From positions 1,674,001 to 1,738,000 of the forward strand of contig NZ_JACHJW010000001.1 in assembly GCF_014203835.1 (NCBI RefSeq): DNA of 64,000 nt, read 5' to 3'. The position numbers and the translations under genes are program-made. The stretch's first letter is position 1. The number at the start of each line of letters is the position of its first letter. This DNA is from Micromonospora polyrhachis. GTDB taxonomy: Bacteria > Actinomycetota > Actinomycetes > Mycobacteriales > Micromonosporaceae. This document shows positions 52,990 to 63,345 of this stretch, piece after piece. The notes beneath the pieces are model-generated. The model made no database searches. It saw nothing but the letters and a program-made list of their open reading frames with translations, and had not been told where the DNA came from.

Positions 52990-55900
52990 ATGTCGACGAC
53001 CACCTTCACCCCCGGTTCCCTGGTCTCCGCCCGTGGCCGCGACTGGGTCATCCTGCCGCAAAGCGCGCCCGACATGCTCGTCCTGCGCCCGCTGGGCGGG
53101 ACGGACGACGACGTCGCGGCCGTCTTCCCGGCCTTCGAGCCGGTCCGGGTGGCCCAGTTCGCTCCCCCGTCCGCCGCCGACCTGGGCGACGCGTACGCGG
53201 CGGGGCTGCTCCGCTCCGCGCTGCGGATCGGTTTCCGCTCCGGTGCCGGTCCGTTCCGATCGCTGGCCGGGATCGCCGTGGAGCCCCGGGCGTACCAGCT
53301 CGTGCCGCTGATGATGGCGCTGCGGCAGCAGACGGTACGGATGTTGATCTCCGATGACGTGGGCATCGGCAAGACCATCGAGGCCGGGCTGATCGCCAGT
53401 GAACTCCTCGCCCAGGGCAGCGCCAAGGGGCTCGCCGTACTCTGCTCGCCGGCCCTGGCCGAGCAGTGGCAGGCGGAGCTACGTACGAAGTTCGGCATCG
53501 ACGCGGAGTTGGTGCTGGCCTCCACCGTGTCCAAACTGGAACGCGGGCTGGATCTGGGGCAGTCGCTGTTCGACCGGCACCCGCACGTGGTGGTCTCGAC
53601 CGACTTCATCAAGTCGACCCGGCATCGGGACGATTTCGTCCGGCACTGCCCCGATTTGGTCATTGTCGACGAGGCGCACACCTGCGTCGCCGCCCACGAC
53701 AGCACCTCGACGCAGAGTCAGCTCCGCTACGAGCTGCTGCAACGGATCGCCACCGACACCGACCGGCATCTGCTGCTGGTCACCGCCACGCCGCACAGCG
53801 GCAAGGAGAGCGCCTTCCGGAACCTGCTCGGCCTGGTCAACCCGCAGCTCGCCACGGTTGATCTCGGTTCGGACGCCGACCGAAGGGCGCTCGCCCCGTA
53901 CTTCGTACACCGCAAACGCGCCGACGTCCGACAATATCTGACCAAACGGGACGGGCTGGCCGACGACCGCCTCGCCGAGCAGACCTCGTTTCCGTCGGAC
54001 CGACACTTCAAGGACGAGACCTACCAGCTCTCCCCGGCCTACCGGGCGCTGCTCGACGACGCCATCGCGTACGCCAGCGAGCGGGTGACCGCCGCCGACA
54101 GTCGGGGCTGGCGGGAGGCCCGGATCGCCTGGTGGTCGGCGATCGCCCTGCTGCGCTCACTGGTCTCCTCGCCCCGGGCCGCCGCCCAGACCCTGCGCAC
54201 CCGCTCGGCGACCGCCACGGCCCACACCGCCGAGGAGGCCGACCGGCTCGGTGCCCCGCTGACCGGCGACTTCGCCGACAGCGACGCGCTGGAAGGGCTG
54301 GATGTCGCCCCCGGTGCGCAGACCGACGAGTTCCATGCCCTCGGCGCGGGGAGCGGCGATTCCGGAGTGGCGGGCGACGACAGCGCCCGGGGCCGGCTCG
54401 CCGCGCTGGCCGACCGGGCGGCCAAACTGGCGGGCCCGGCCGAGGACCGCAAGCTGGCGGCCCTGGTCAAGCAGGTCAAGGGCCTACTCAAGGACGGCTA
54501 CCGACCGATCGTCTTCTGCCGCTACATCCCCACCGCCGACTATGTCGCCGAGCACCTGGGCGACAAGCTCGGCAAGAAGATCCTGGTACGGGCGGTCACC
54601 GGCACGCTCTCCCCGCAGCAGCGGCTACACCGCATCGAGGAGCTGGCCGAGACAGCCGGCGACGATCCGTCGGTCCGCCATGTCCTGGTTGCGACGGACT
54701 GTCTCTCCGAGGGCGTCAACCTCCAACACCATTTCGACGCGATCGTCCACTATGACCTGGCCTGGAACCCCACCCGGCACGACCAGCGGGAGGGGCGGGT
54801 CGACCGGTACGGCCAGAAGCGGGACGTCGTCCGGGTCATCACCCTCTACGGCAGCGACAACGGCATCGACGGCAAGGTCCTCGAAGTCCTCATCAAAAAG
54901 CACCGCCAGATCCGCAAGGATCTCGGCATCTCCGTCTCCGTCCCGGACGCCGCCTCCACCGGGGTAACCGACGCAATCGTCGAGTGGCTGCTGCTCCGCG
55001 GCCGGCAGCACAGCGAACAGGGCGCTGAGCGGGGCAGCAAACAGGGCAGCAGACAGGGCAGCAGACAGGGCAGCGAACAGGCCAGCCTCTTCGACGTCGA
55101 GGAATACCGGGCGATCGACCGGAAGGCCGAGGCGTTGGTCGCGGACTGGCAGTCCGCCGCCGAGCGGGAAAAGGCATCACGCTCCCGGTTCGCCCAACAC
55201 TCCATCCACCCCGAGGAGGTGGCCCGCGAGGTCGCCGCGATCCGCGACACCCTCGGCCGCTCCGGTGAAGTCCGTAGCTTCGTACGCCGGGCGCTGCCCG
55301 CGCTCAACGCTGTCCTCCGCGACGAACCGGGTGGCTCGGGAGACTTCACCGCCGAGCTGGGTGGCACGCCAGCCGGGCTGCGTGACGCCCTCTCTTCGGT
55401 GCTCGGCGGCGACGTCGTCGAACAGGACCGGCCGGTCCCGTTCCGTGGGACGGCGGCCGTCGCGCGCGGCGAGGCCGCGCTGGTCCGTACCGATCCGGCG
55501 GTGGCGGCGCTCGCCGGGTACGTCCTCAACACCGCCCTTGACGGTCGGGCGACCGGGCCACGCCCGGCCCGCCGCTGCGGCGTCATCCGCACCCGCGCCG
55601 TTGACGGGCGTACCACGCTGCTGCTGGTCCGCTACCGGTTCCACCTCACCCTGCCGTCCCGGACCGGGATCCGACAGCTCGTCGCCGAAGACGCCCGGCT
55701 ACTCGCCTTTGCGGGCGCACCCGCCAGCGCCAACTGGCTGTCGGCCGAAGCCGCGTTGAACCTGCTCGACGCCAGCGCCGACGAGAACACCGACCCCACC
55801 TTCGGGGAACGCACGATGGGCCGGGTGCTCGACGGGCTGCCCGCCATCGCCGACCACCTTGAGACGTACGGCGAGGAGCTGGCCGCCCAACTCCTCGCCT

Positions 55901-56034
55901 CACACCGCCGGGTCCGCAGCGCCGCCGGCGAGATCGTCCGGGGCCTGACCGTCACCGCGCAGAAACCCGCCGACCTCCTCGGCGTGTACGTCTACCTGCC
56001 GGTCTCCACGACGGCGGGAGGGCCGACCCGATGA
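52990..56034 (+). CDS. SNF2-family helicase, DrmD-like
   Basis: A 1,014-residue protein. The start ATG has GAGGG upstream and begins MSTTTFTPGSLVSARGRDW, a small N-terminal barrel-like domain. The SNF2/RapA core has Walker A DDVGIGKTIEAG (Lys128), DEAH at 227-230, LLLVTATPHSG (motif III), VATDCLSEGVNLQ and the arginine finger region HDQREGRVDRYGQ (residues 597-609). Downstream is a short repeat of G-S-x-Q encoded by 12-bp units, followed by a helical C-terminal region. The protein should translocate on double-stranded DNA using ATP. It resembles DrmD of class 1 DISARM, and its stop overlaps the start of the methylase (ATGA), as in those operons. Confidence 0.88.
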   Translation: MSTTTFTPGSLVSARGRDWVILPQSAPDMLVLRPLGGTDDDVAAVFPAFEPVRVAQFAPPSAADLGDAYAAGLLRSALRIGFRSGAGPFRSLAGIAVEPRAYQLVPLMMALRQQTVRMLISDDVGIGKTIEAGLIASELLAQGSAKGLAVLCSPALAEQWQAELRTKFGIDAELVLASTVSKLERGLDLGQSLFDRHPHVVVSTDFIKSTRHRDDFVRHCPDLVIVDEAHTCVAAHDSTSTQSQLRYELLQRIATDTDRHLLLVTATPHSGKESAFRNLLGLVNPQLATVDLGSDADRRALAPYFVHRKRADVRQYLTKRDGLADDRLAEQTSFPSDRHFKDETYQLSPAYRALLDDAIAYASERVTAADSRGWREARIAWWSAIALLRSLVSSPRAAAQTLRTRSATATAHTAEEADRLGAPLTGDFADSDALEGLDVAPGAQTDEFHALGAGSGDSGVAGDDSARGRLAALADRAAKLAGPAEDRKLAALVKQVKGLLKDGYRPIVFCRYIPTADYVAEHLGDKLGKKILVRAVTGTLSPQQRLHRIEELAETAGDDPSVRHVLVATDCLSEGVNLQHHFDAIVHYDLAWNPTRHDQREGRVDRYGQKRDVVRVITLYGSDNGIDGKVLEVLIKKHRQIRKDLGISVSVPDAASTGVTDAIVEWLLLRGRQHSEQGAERGSKQGSRQGSRQGSEQASLFDVEEYRAIDRKAEALVADWQSAAEREKASRSRFAQHSIHPEEVAREVAAIRDTLGRSGEVRSFVRRALPALNAVLRDEPGGSGDFTAELGGTPAGLRDALSSVLGGDVVEQDRPVPFRGTAAVARGEAALVRTDPAVAALAGYVLNTALDGRATGPRPARRCGVIRTRAVDGRTTLLLVRYRFHLTLPSRTGIRQLVAEDARLLAFAGAPASANWLSAEAALNLLDASADENTDPTFGERTMGRVLDGLPAIADHLETYGEELAAQLLASHRRVRSAAGEIVRGLTVTAQKPADLLGVYVYLPVSTTAGGPTR

Positions 56035-59000
56035 GCCCCACCGCCCGCAACCAGGTCTTCACCGCCGTCCACACCATCGGCGGGCTGATCCCCACCGACA
56101 TGCTGGAGCGGATCTCCGAAGGCAGGGACGTCACCGGCTCCCACCCCGCCGACTATCGCGTCATCGGATCCCGCTCGGTACGCGACGACGCCGAACGGCA
56201 CTGGAACTACCTCAAGTTGGTCTGGGCGGAGCTGCGCGGCAAGCTCCCCGCCGCCCCGGAGGCCGACACGCCCGCCGACCCGACCGGGGTCGCGATCAGC
56301 CAGTGGCTCGAACCGCTCTTCGAAGGGCTCGGTTTCGGGCGGCTGACCGCGATCGGGGCAGCCGGAATCACGGCCGACGACGGCGGCAAGACCTTCGCGA
56401 TCAGTCACCGCTGGAATCACGTACCGCTGCACCTGGTCGCGTGGAACGCCACCCTGGACAAGCGGTCGGCCGGCGCGGGGACGATCCCGCCGCAGTCGCT
56501 CGTGCAGGAATGCCTAAACCGGTCGACGGCTCACCTGTGGGGGATGCTCACCAACGGCCGGCAACTTCGGCTGCTGCGCGACTCCAGCGCGCTCGCCACC
56601 GCCTCGTACGTCGAATTCGACCTGGAAGCGATTTTCGACGGCGAGCTGTTCAGCGAGTTCGTCCTGCTCTATCGGCTGCTGCACGTCTCCCGCTTCGAAA
56701 TCGCGGCGGAGGCCACCCCGTCGGCGTGCTGGCTGGAAAAATGGCGCACCGAGGCGATCAAGACGGGGGTCCGCGCCCTGGACCAGCTCCGCAAGGGCGT
56801 CCAGGAGGCAATCACCACGCTCGGCACCGGGTTTCTCCGGCACCCCGACAACAGTCGGCTACGGGAGGACTTCGACGTCCAGGCGTTTCACAACGCCCTG
56901 CTCCGCCTGGTCTACCGCCTATTGTTCCTCTTCGTCGCCGAGGACCGCGACGCCCTACACCTGCCGGACACACCCGAGGAAACCCGCAAGCGGTACGCGG
57001 AATTCTTCTCCTCAGCGCGGCTACGCGTCCACGCCCGCCGCCAGGGCGGCGCGCACAGCGACCGGTATCAGGCGCTGCGGATCGTCCTCGACGCACTCGG
57101 CAACGAGAACGGTCGCCCGGAACTGGGCCTCCCCGGGCTCGGTGGCATCTTCGACAACAGCGAGGCGGACGCACCGCTGGACGGCCTGGCGCTGGCGAAC
57201 AAATACCTGCTGACCGCCGTCTGGCACCTGTGCCAGGTGCACGATCCGGGCTCACGCCGATGGCGGACGATCGACTATCGACACCTGGACGCCGAGGAAC
57301 TGGGCTCGATCTACGAGTCCCTGCTGGAGCTGGTACCGAAGCACAGCGCGGTCGACCGTACCTTCGAGCTGGTCGAACTCGCCGGCAACACCCGCAAGAC
57401 CACCGGCTCCTACTACACCCCGTCCTCGCTGATCGAATGCCTGCTGGACTCGGCACTCGATCCGGTAATCGACGACGCGGTCAAACGTGGCGAGGTGGCG
57501 GCAACCGCCGCCGGTAAGCCCGATCCGGCCACCACGATCGTCTCCGAGCTACTCGCCCTCACCGTCTGCGACCCGGCCTGCGGATCCGGCCATTTCCTGG
57601 TGGCAGCCGCCCGCCGGATCGCCAAACGGGTCGCGGCGGTACGGGAACGCAACCCCGAACCGACCGTGAAGGCGGTACGCCGTGCCCTATACGAGGTCAT
57701 CTCCAGGTGCATCTATGGCGTCGACCTGAACCCGATGGCGGTCGAACTCGCCAAGATCTCGCTGTGGTTGGAGGCCCTGGAGCCCGGCAAGCCGCTGAGC
57801 TTCCTCGACGCACACATCAAGCACGGCAACGCCCTGATCGGGGCCACGCCCGCACTACTCCTGCGGGGCATCCCCGATGAGGCGTTCAAGCCCATCGAGG
57901 GGGACGACAAGAAGTACGCCAAGGCGCTGGAGAAGCAGAACGCTGAGCAGCGAGCGGGCCAGGGCAGCATCTTCGACCTGCTCGAAACGATGAACGTCGT
58001 GAACACGGCTTTCGCTCAGGGGCTACGTCGCATCGCGAACGCGCCCTCCGCTGTATTGGGAGACGTACGCCGACAGAAGTCTGCCTATCGGGACTGGGCG
58101 AGCGCCACTGACTATCAACGGGCCCTACACGTCGCGGATGCCTGGTGCGCGGCGTTCGTGTGGAAGAAAACGGCCGATGCCCCACCTGCGGTAACCCACG
58201 ACGTCCTCCGCGCGCTGGCGGGCCCGAACCCTTCGACTGTCACCCAGGCAACCCATGACGAAATCGATCGATTGCGAAAGCAGTACCGGTTCTTCCACTG
58301 GCACCTGGAGTTTCCTGAGGTCTTCAAAGTGCCGGAGGACGACACCGAGATCGACCAGACAGCCGGTTGGGCTGGCGGCTTCGACTGTGTGCTCGGCAAC
58401 CCGCCGTGGGAGCGCATCAAGCTCCAGGAGCAGGAGTTCTTCGCGCAGCGAGACGCAGACATCGCAACCGCGAGGAACGCTGCTGCCCGGAAGCACCTGA
58501 TCACCGCCCTCAAGCGCGACAAGGACCGTCGCCCGCTGTATGAGGAATTTGCGGCAGCCAAGCGAAAGGCGGAAGCCGAGAGCCACTTCCTACGCAACGG
58601 CGGCCGTTACCCGCTCACCGGCCGAGGTGACATCAACACCTATGCAGTTTTCTCGGAGACGGACCGCTCACTGGTGAGTGAACGCGGGCGCATGGGAGTC
58701 ATCGTCCCGACCGGCATCGCCACGGACGCCACGACAAGGTTCTTCTTCAACGACCTTGTACGCAACGGGTCACTCGTGGCGTTGTATGACTTCGAGAACC
58801 GCAGCGGGCTTTTCTCTGGCGTCGACTCGCGCATGAAATTCAGCATCCTCTCTCTTGCCGGCGACCCTCTACCAGAACCCGATGCTCAATTCGCCTTCTT
58901 CCTCCACGATCCTGCGGAACTGGGCGACAATAAGAAATCCTTCACTCTCACATCCAATGAGATCGACCTCGTAAATCCCAACACTGGCACCTGCCCACTT

Positions 59001-60089
59001 TTTCGCTCACGCCGAGATGCCGAGATTACCCTCGACATCCATCGGCGAATACCGGTCCTCATGAAAGAAGGTGACCCTGAAGGAAACCCGTGGAACATAT
59101 CGTTCATGACAATGTTCCACATGTCGAATGACTCGCACCTTTTCCACACCCGCGAAGACCTTACATCCGACAACTGGATCCTCAGCGGCAACATTTTCAC
59201 CAAGGCTGGAGCCCAAATGTTACCTCTATACGAGGCAAAGATGCTCCATCACTACGACCACCGCTGGGCGACATACAACCAGGACGGCACCACCCGAGAT
59301 ATAACCCTGAGAGAAAAGCAGAACGATGACGTCGTGGCGTTGCCACGATACTGGGTTGATGAACACAAAGTAAACGAGAAACTCGCAGCCAAAAATTGGG
59401 AACACAATTGGCTTCTCGGATGGCGCGACATTTGCCGCGCCACCGACGAGCGCACGACAATCGTCGAGATATTTCCACGCTCAGCCGCTGGCCACAATCT
59501 TCCCATTTCCGTCTTTTCCACCGCCGATACTGATCTACTACCCGGGCTCCAAGCGTGCCTAACATCATTTGCCTCTGACTTCGCAGCCAGAACCAAGGTG
59601 GGCGGCACTCACCTGACCTTCTTCATTTCTCAGCAGCTGCCAACACTTGCCCCCACAACAATGGCACGACACAAAACCTTCTTAACGCCCCGCATACTTG
59701 AATTGTCATACACAGCCCACGATTTGACCATATTCGCTCGCGACATCGGCGACAACGGGGCACCATTTCAGTGGGACGAGGAGCGACGGCAAGCTATTCG
59801 GGCCGAACTGGATGCGCTCTTCTTCCACCTATACGGAATCTCGCGAGATGACGTGGACTACATCATGGAGACGTTCCCGATCGTGAGGCGAAAGGACGAG
59901 GCCAAGTACGGCACGTACCGAACCAAGGACCTGATCCTCGCTGAGTACGACCGCATGGCCGCCGCCGGTGTCAGCCCGACGAATCCGCTGATCGACGGGG
60001 AGAACTACACGTCCACCCTCAACCCACCTCCGGGGCATGGCCCCCGCCACCCGGCAGCTTGCAAGCAACAAGATCCCTCCTCCGGTTGA
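56031..60089 (+). CDS. Large DNA adenine methylase (Eco57I/PglX/DrmMI-like)
   Basis: A 1,352-residue protein. After an N-terminal helical region of about 440 residues comes the N6-adenine methyltransferase core: the [14 protein letters not shown] segment, motif [14 protein letters not shown] (Asp514), [20 protein letters not shown] and motif IV NPPWER (Asn790). The segment [31 protein letters not shown] and a target-recognition region fill the C-terminal third. No nuclease motif is evident, so it probably marks host DNA while the helicases act on unmarked DNA. The target-recognition part (58,800-59,750) is visibly less GC-rich than the rest, which suggests exchange of specificity by recombination. 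Length and layout fit DrmMI and PglX. A 26-bp hairpin begins inside its last codons. Confidence 0.88.
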   Translation: MSPTARNQVFTAVHTIGGLIPTDMLERISEGRDVTGSHPADYRVIGSRSVRDDAERHWNYLKLVWAELRGKLPAAPEADTPADPTGVAISQWLEPLFEGLGFGRLTAIGAAGITADDGGKTFAISHRWNHVPLHLVAWNATLDKRSAGAGTIPPQSLVQECLNRSTAHLWGMLTNGRQLRLLRDSSALATASYVEFDLEAIFDGELFSEFVLLYRLLHVSRFEIAAEATPSACWLEKWRTEAIKTGVRALDQLRKGVQEAITTLGTGFLRHPDNSRLREDFDVQAFHNALLRLVYRLLFLFVAEDRDALHLPDTPEETRKRYAEFFSSARLRVHARRQGGAHSDRYQALRIVLDALGNENGRPELGLPGLGGIFDNSEADAPLDGLALANKYLLTAVWHLCQVHDPGSRRWRTIDYRHLDAEELGSIYESLLELVPKHSAVDRTFELVELAGNTRKTTGSYYTPSSLIECLLDSALDPVIDDAVKRGEVAATAAGKPDPATTIVSELLALTVCDPACGSGHFLVAAARRIAKRVAAVRERNPEPTVKAVRRALYEVISRCIYGVDLNPMAVELAKISLWLEALEPGKPLSFLDAHIKHGNALIGATPALLLRGIPDEAFKPIEGDDKKYAKALEKQNAEQRAGQGSIFDLLETMNVVNTAFAQGLRRIANAPSAVLGDVRRQKSAYRDWASATDYQRALHVADAWCAAFVWKKTADAPPAVTHDVLRALAGPNPSTVTQATHDEIDRLRKQYRFFHWHLEFPEVFKVPEDDTEIDQTAGWAGGFDCVLGNPPWERIKLQEQEFFAQRDADIATARNAAARKHLITALKRDKDRRPLYEEFAAAKRKAEAESHFLRNGGRYPLTGRGDINTYAVFSETDRSLVSERGRMGVIVPTGIATDATTRFFFNDLVRNGSLVALYDFENRSGLFSGVDSRMKFSILSLAGDPLPEPDAQFAFFLHDPAELGDNKKSFTLTSNEIDLVNPNTGTCPLFRSRRDAEITLDIHRRIPVLMKEGDPEGNPWNISFMTMFHMSNDSHLFHTREDLTSDNWILSGNIFTKAGAQMLPLYEAKMLHHYDHRWATYNQDGTTRDITLREKQNDDVVALPRYWVDEHKVNEKLAAKNWEHNWLLGWRDICRATDERTTIVEIFPRSAAGHNLPISVFSTADTDLLPGLQACLTSFASDFAARTKVGGTHLTFFISQQLPTLAPTTMARHKTFLTPRILELSYTAHDLTIFARDIGDNGAPFQWDEERRQAIRAELDALFFHLYGISRDDVDYIMETFPIVRRKDEAKYGTYRTKDLILAEYDRMAAAGVSPTNPLIDGENYTSTLNPPPGHGPRHPAACKQQDPSSG

Positions 60090-60144
60090 TCAAGAGATTG
60101 ACGTCACCGGACCCGCCCTCCGGTGACGTCAATCTCTTGATCAA
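60086..60144. terminator. Perfect 26-bp hairpin overlapping the methylase stop
   Basis: Bases 60086-60111 pair exactly with 60119-60144 around a 7-base loop (CCCGCCC). The left arm contains the methylase TGA stop. A stem of this length and perfection exceeds what a terminator needs. Confidence 0.85.
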
Positions 60145-60400
60145 CAATGGGGGGCGGGTGGCATGTCACCGTGCACCACGACTCGGTCGGCGCGCTCGGC
60201 GCGCCGCCCGACAACGGCTGGTTCTCGCCTCTGCTGACCGCACTCGGCAACACCGGACGGAACCGGGCCTGCACGCGGGCGTACGACTGCTCCATTTCGC
60301 CTGCGGTGGACGGGGCAACGGCTTGCCCCGTCCATTGATAACTTTGAGATCCGCTGGCAACATGATCGTCGTTCCTCGGTCCAACCGGGAGGAGAGCAGC
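60090..60400. other. 311-base intergenic region after the defence island
   Basis: It contains most of the 26-bp hairpin and a second 12-bp hairpin. A 63-codon plus-strand frame (60147-60338) shows no recognisable features. No gene is supported. Confidence 0.5.
60307..60334. terminator. 12-bp hairpin with 4-base loop
   Basis: TGGACGGGGCAA pairs perfectly with TTGCCCCGTCCA around CGGC. It lies 66 bases before the next gene and is probably a second terminator of the island. Confidence 0.75.
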
Positions 60401-61663
60401 ATGCGACTCGTCCGCTGGGCGTCAGCCGCCGCCGTCGCCGTCCTCGTGGCGTCTGTCCTCGTACCGTCGCCGGCCGGCGCGTGGGCGGCCACCGTTTCGT
60501 CGTCCGGCGTTCCGCTGCCCAACGGGGTCTACCCGGGGCAGGCCGGCTACCAGAGCGCCGGCTACTACCAGTACGCGCCGTCGGTGGTCCAGACCTCCAA
60601 CACCCAGCGGATCATCTACTACTGCGCCAACCGGGTCGCGTACGACCGGGACGCCGGTAACGCGGTCGCCGCCACACACGACCATGTCCTGTTCAACGTC
60701 GGCACCCGCCAGTCGAACGGGAGCTACACCTGGGGGTCTACGCAGGTGGCGCTGCGACCGCGGCTCAGCCCCGGTGACCCCAACTACCATCCGGCCACGC
60801 CGAGTTGGTCGGCGTACCACATCTGCGACCCGGAGGTGGTACGCGGCAGCTTCACCTACACGACGCCGCAGACCGGTCAGCGGACGTACACCTGGGCGAT
60901 GTTCTTCACCGGCGCGGACAATGACGACGGCGGTGCCGACGGGCGGTTCAACGTCGTGGGGGTAGCCCTCGCCACCGCCCCGACGGGTCCGTGGACCATC
61001 GTCGGAACACCGATCATCGACGTCACCGAGCCCGACTACAACCCCAGCGGGTACGGCGTGGGCCAGCCCAGCGTGACCAGCGTCGACGGGCAGGGCAACA
61101 TGCTGCTGTTCTACAGCGGGTTGGACTGCCGGGCATTGGACGCCCCCGACCCGACCTGCAACGGCCTCGACCGGGGCACCGCCGTACGCACCCTGGATCT
61201 CGGCAACGCGAACGCGCCGGTCCTGGGGGCCAGGTCGTTCGTCACCACAGCCGGACTGACCCCGGAGCCGTACCTGCCCAATTCGGGGCGATTCCTGCAC
61301 AACGCGTCCTGGACCTACGATGCCAGTCGGGACGTCTTCTTCATATCCCGGGACACCGGCGCACTCGATGGCAACGAGGTACAGGCCAACGTGGAGGTCG
61401 ACCGGATTCCGGGGGTGAACATCTGGGCTGGCGGGGGCACCTGGACCGTCGTCGGGCAGATCACCAGCGCTCAGACCGGATACCGGTGGAACCACAACTC
61501 GGGGCTTGTTCGGGACGCCTACGGCGGGCTGGCCTACCAGCGGCCGGGTGACTATTCCGGAGTGGACGTCTACTTCGCCACCGAACCGGGAACCGGGAGC
61601 ACTCCCCCGCCCTGGGACGGCTATTTCGCCTACCGCATGCAGCGCAGCACGTCCGCCCTGTAG
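60401..61663 (+). CDS. Secreted beta-propeller protein (GH43-like fold)
   Basis: A 420-residue exported protein. GGAGGAGAG precedes the ATG. The signal peptide MRLVRWASAAAVAVLVASVL is cleaved after AGAWA. The mature part has repeated beta strands typical of five-bladed propellers of glycoside hydrolase clan F/J: YYQYAPSVVQTSNTQRIIYYC, HICDPEVVRGSF, TYTWAMFFTGADN, GQPSVTSVDGQGNMLLFYSG and RFLHNASWTYDASRDVFFISRD. Acidic residues in DPEV and in the first and third blades could be catalytic, but I cannot assign them. It probably acts on extracellular polysaccharide. It stands alone, outside the island. Confidence 0.65.
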   Translation: MRLVRWASAAAVAVLVASVLVPSPAGAWAATVSSSGVPLPNGVYPGQAGYQSAGYYQYAPSVVQTSNTQRIIYYCANRVAYDRDAGNAVAATHDHVLFNVGTRQSNGSYTWGSTQVALRPRLSPGDPNYHPATPSWSAYHICDPEVVRGSFTYTTPQTGQRTYTWAMFFTGADNDDGGADGRFNVVGVALATAPTGPWTIVGTPIIDVTEPDYNPSGYGVGQPSVTSVDGQGNMLLFYSGLDCRALDAPDPTCNGLDRGTAVRTLDLGNANAPVLGARSFVTTAGLTPEPYLPNSGRFLHNASWTYDASRDVFFISRDTGALDGNEVQANVEVDRIPGVNIWAGGGTWTVVGQITSAQTGYRWNHNSGLVRDAYGGLAYQRPGDYSGVDVYFATEPGTGSTPPPWDGYFAYRMQRSTSAL

Positions 61664-61747
61664 TCGCCCCGCCGGCGAAGCCGCGACGCTGGCGTCCAAG
61701 GTGCGCGGCCAAATCTTGCGTACTCACGAGAATGCTTCAATGATCAA

Positions 61748-62275
61748 ATGCGCAGCGAACGTATCGGGGCAACTATCGGTTCCATCGGTGGCCTCGCCTT
61801 CATCCTGATCAACTCAGGCAATCTGCCCGGAACAGCAAGCCTGCTCGTACGCATCGTCGGGGTCGTGGCGTTCCTGGCGGTGTTGTGGTTCGCCGTGATC
61901 CGGTCACCCGCCCAGCCGCAGCCGTCGGAGCCGCCGTCGCGGCGCGCGATCCGCATCTACGGAACCTCGGTCACGGCGATGGGCATCGGCATCCCGGTCG
62001 GGGCGAACATCATCAACAACGTGCTCGACCTACCGGTGCTCACGGTCCCGTGGGTCGTCCTGCTGGTGGGTGCCCACTTCCTACCGTTCGCCAACGCCTT
62101 CGCGGCCCCGGTCTTCGCCCGGCTCGGCTGGACCATGATCGGCCTGGCCGTCGTCGGATCCATCGTCAGCCTGGTCGTCACCGAGGCCGCGGCTCCGTGG
62201 ACGGGTGTACTGGCTGGCTTCGCACTCCTCGCGTTCAGTTCCGCGGGGGCACAGCGGGCGCGGCCAACCGCCTAG
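61748..62275 (+). CDS. Small membrane protein of unknown function
   Basis: A 175-residue protein with about five hydrophobic segments: SIGGLAFILINSGNLPG, LVRIVGVVAFLAVLWFAVI, TVPWVVLLVGAHFLPFANAF, WTMIGLAVVGSIVSLVV and WTGVLAGFALLAFSSAG. A polar loop (RSPAQPQPSEPPSRRA) lies between the second and third. The motif VGAHFLPFANAF is frequent in actinomycete membrane proteins of unknown role. Its TAG stop is part of the CTAG that abuts the insertion sequence, so the element did not disrupt it. Confidence 0.65.
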   Translation: MRSERIGATIGSIGGLAFILINSGNLPGTASLLVRIVGVVAFLAVLWFAVIRSPAQPQPSEPPSRRAIRIYGTSVTAMGIGIPVGANIINNVLDLPVLTVPWVVLLVGAHFLPFANAFAAPVFARLGWTMIGLAVVGSIVSLVVTEAAAPWTGVLAGFALLAFSSAGAQRARPTA

Positions 62276-63278
62276 ATGATTGAGTCCTAAATCTTTGCTG
62301 GTGGGAGGTGCCGGCGTACTGGTACAGGGAAGGGTGTCGTTGTCTGCTCGTGACAGCTGACATCAACACCCTTCTGACCGCACTGTACGTGTTCGTAGAC
62401 GATCACCTGGTACCGCGTCGCCGCCGTCCCGGCCGGCCCCAGCGGTTGTCCGACGCCGAACTGGTCTGCCTGATGATCACCCAGGTCCTGTTCGACTTCC
62501 CTCGTGAACGGCACTGGATCCGCTGGGCCGGCACCCACCTGCGCGACATGTTCCCGTACCTGCCGACCGCGTCCGGCTACGGCAAACGGGTCCGCGGCAG
62601 CGGTCAGCTCATCGCCACCGTGCTCCGGGCCCTGGCCCATGTCACCCCGACCAGTGCCCCGATCCTCAGGTTGATCGACTCCACCCCGGTACCGTGCGGC
62701 ACCTCGCGGGAGACCACGAAACGTTCGGACCTGGCCGGGGACGCCGGCTACGGCTACAGCGCCTCACACTCCCGCTACTTCTGGGGCATGCGCCTGTATC
62801 TACTGGCCACAGCCGAGGGCATGCCCGTGCTGTGGTGCCTGGCCAACCCGAAACTCGACGAACGGGAGGTGATGGCCGCCCTCATCGAGGCCGACCACCA
62901 CCTAATCGCCGACGGGCAGGTCATCCTGGCCGACCGTGGCTTCGCCAGCCCGGAGTTCGACCAGTTCTGCGACCTGCGGAGCATCCACCTGGTCCGCCCG
63001 AAACGCGCCAACGCCAAGGCCGACGCCCCACGCACCCCGGCCGAGAAAGCCCTGCTCCGCGCCCGCCAATGGATCGAGTCGATCTTCCAGAGCCTGAAAG
63101 GCCAACTCTCCCTGGAACGACACGAAGCCCGCCGACACGACGGCCTGTTCGCCCGCGTCGGTCAACGCCTACTCGCCCTGGCCGCCGTGATCTGGCACAA
63201 CACCAACATCGGCGCACCCAACCCAAGATCACTCATCGCATACGACCATTGACCAGCAGGGATTTAGGACTCAATCAT
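62276..63278 (+). mobile_element. IS982-family insertion sequence, 1,003 bp, apparently complete
   Basis: The ends are perfect 18-bp inverted repeats: ATGATTGAGTCCTAAATC at 62276-62293 and its reverse complement at 63261-63278. Weaker matching (CCAGCA) continues inward. CTAG is present directly outside both ends (62272-62275 and 63279-63282) and may be a 4-bp target duplication; because CTAG is a palindrome it could instead extend the repeats. One transposase gene fills the element. Confidence 0.88.
62350..63252 (+). CDS. IS982-family transposase
   Basis: A 300-residue DDE transposase starting with GTG (MTADINTLLTALYVFVDDHL). The domain order is an N-terminal helical region (RLSDAELVCLMITQVLFDF), the first acidic residue in LRLIDSTPVPCGT, the second in QVILADRGFASPEF, and the glutamate region RARQWIESIFQSLKGQLSLERHEAR. 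These spacings and motifs are those of the IS982 family. The gene has no frameshift or internal stop, so the transposase is probably active. Confidence 0.92.
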   Translation: MTADINTLLTALYVFVDDHLVPRRRRPGRPQRLSDAELVCLMITQVLFDFPRERHWIRWAGTHLRDMFPYLPTASGYGKRVRGSGQLIATVLRALAHVTPTSAPILRLIDSTPVPCGTSRETTKRSDLAGDAGYGYSASHSRYFWGMRLYLLATAEGMPVLWCLANPKLDEREVMAALIEADHHLIADGQVILADRGFASPEFDQFCDLRSIHLVRPKRANAKADAPRTPAEKALLRARQWIESIFQSLKGQLSLERHEARRHDGLFARVGQRLLALAAVIWHNTNIGAPNPRSLIAYDH

Positions 63279-63345
63279 CTAGTCGAACGTTCGACCCAAC
63301 CGGCGACCACCGCGGACACGCCGCCTACCCCGGCCCCTGACCAGG

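Noticed and set aside
46636-60089. Assignment of the island to BREX type 2 because of the kinase and PglX-like methylase
   Set aside because: No pglZ phosphatase, pglY, brxD or brxHI gene is present, and the DUF1998 plus SNF2 helicases fit DISARM better.
60147-60338. 63-codon frame after the 26-bp hairpin
   Set aside because: It includes hairpin arms, lacks a ribosome-binding site and has no recognisable features.
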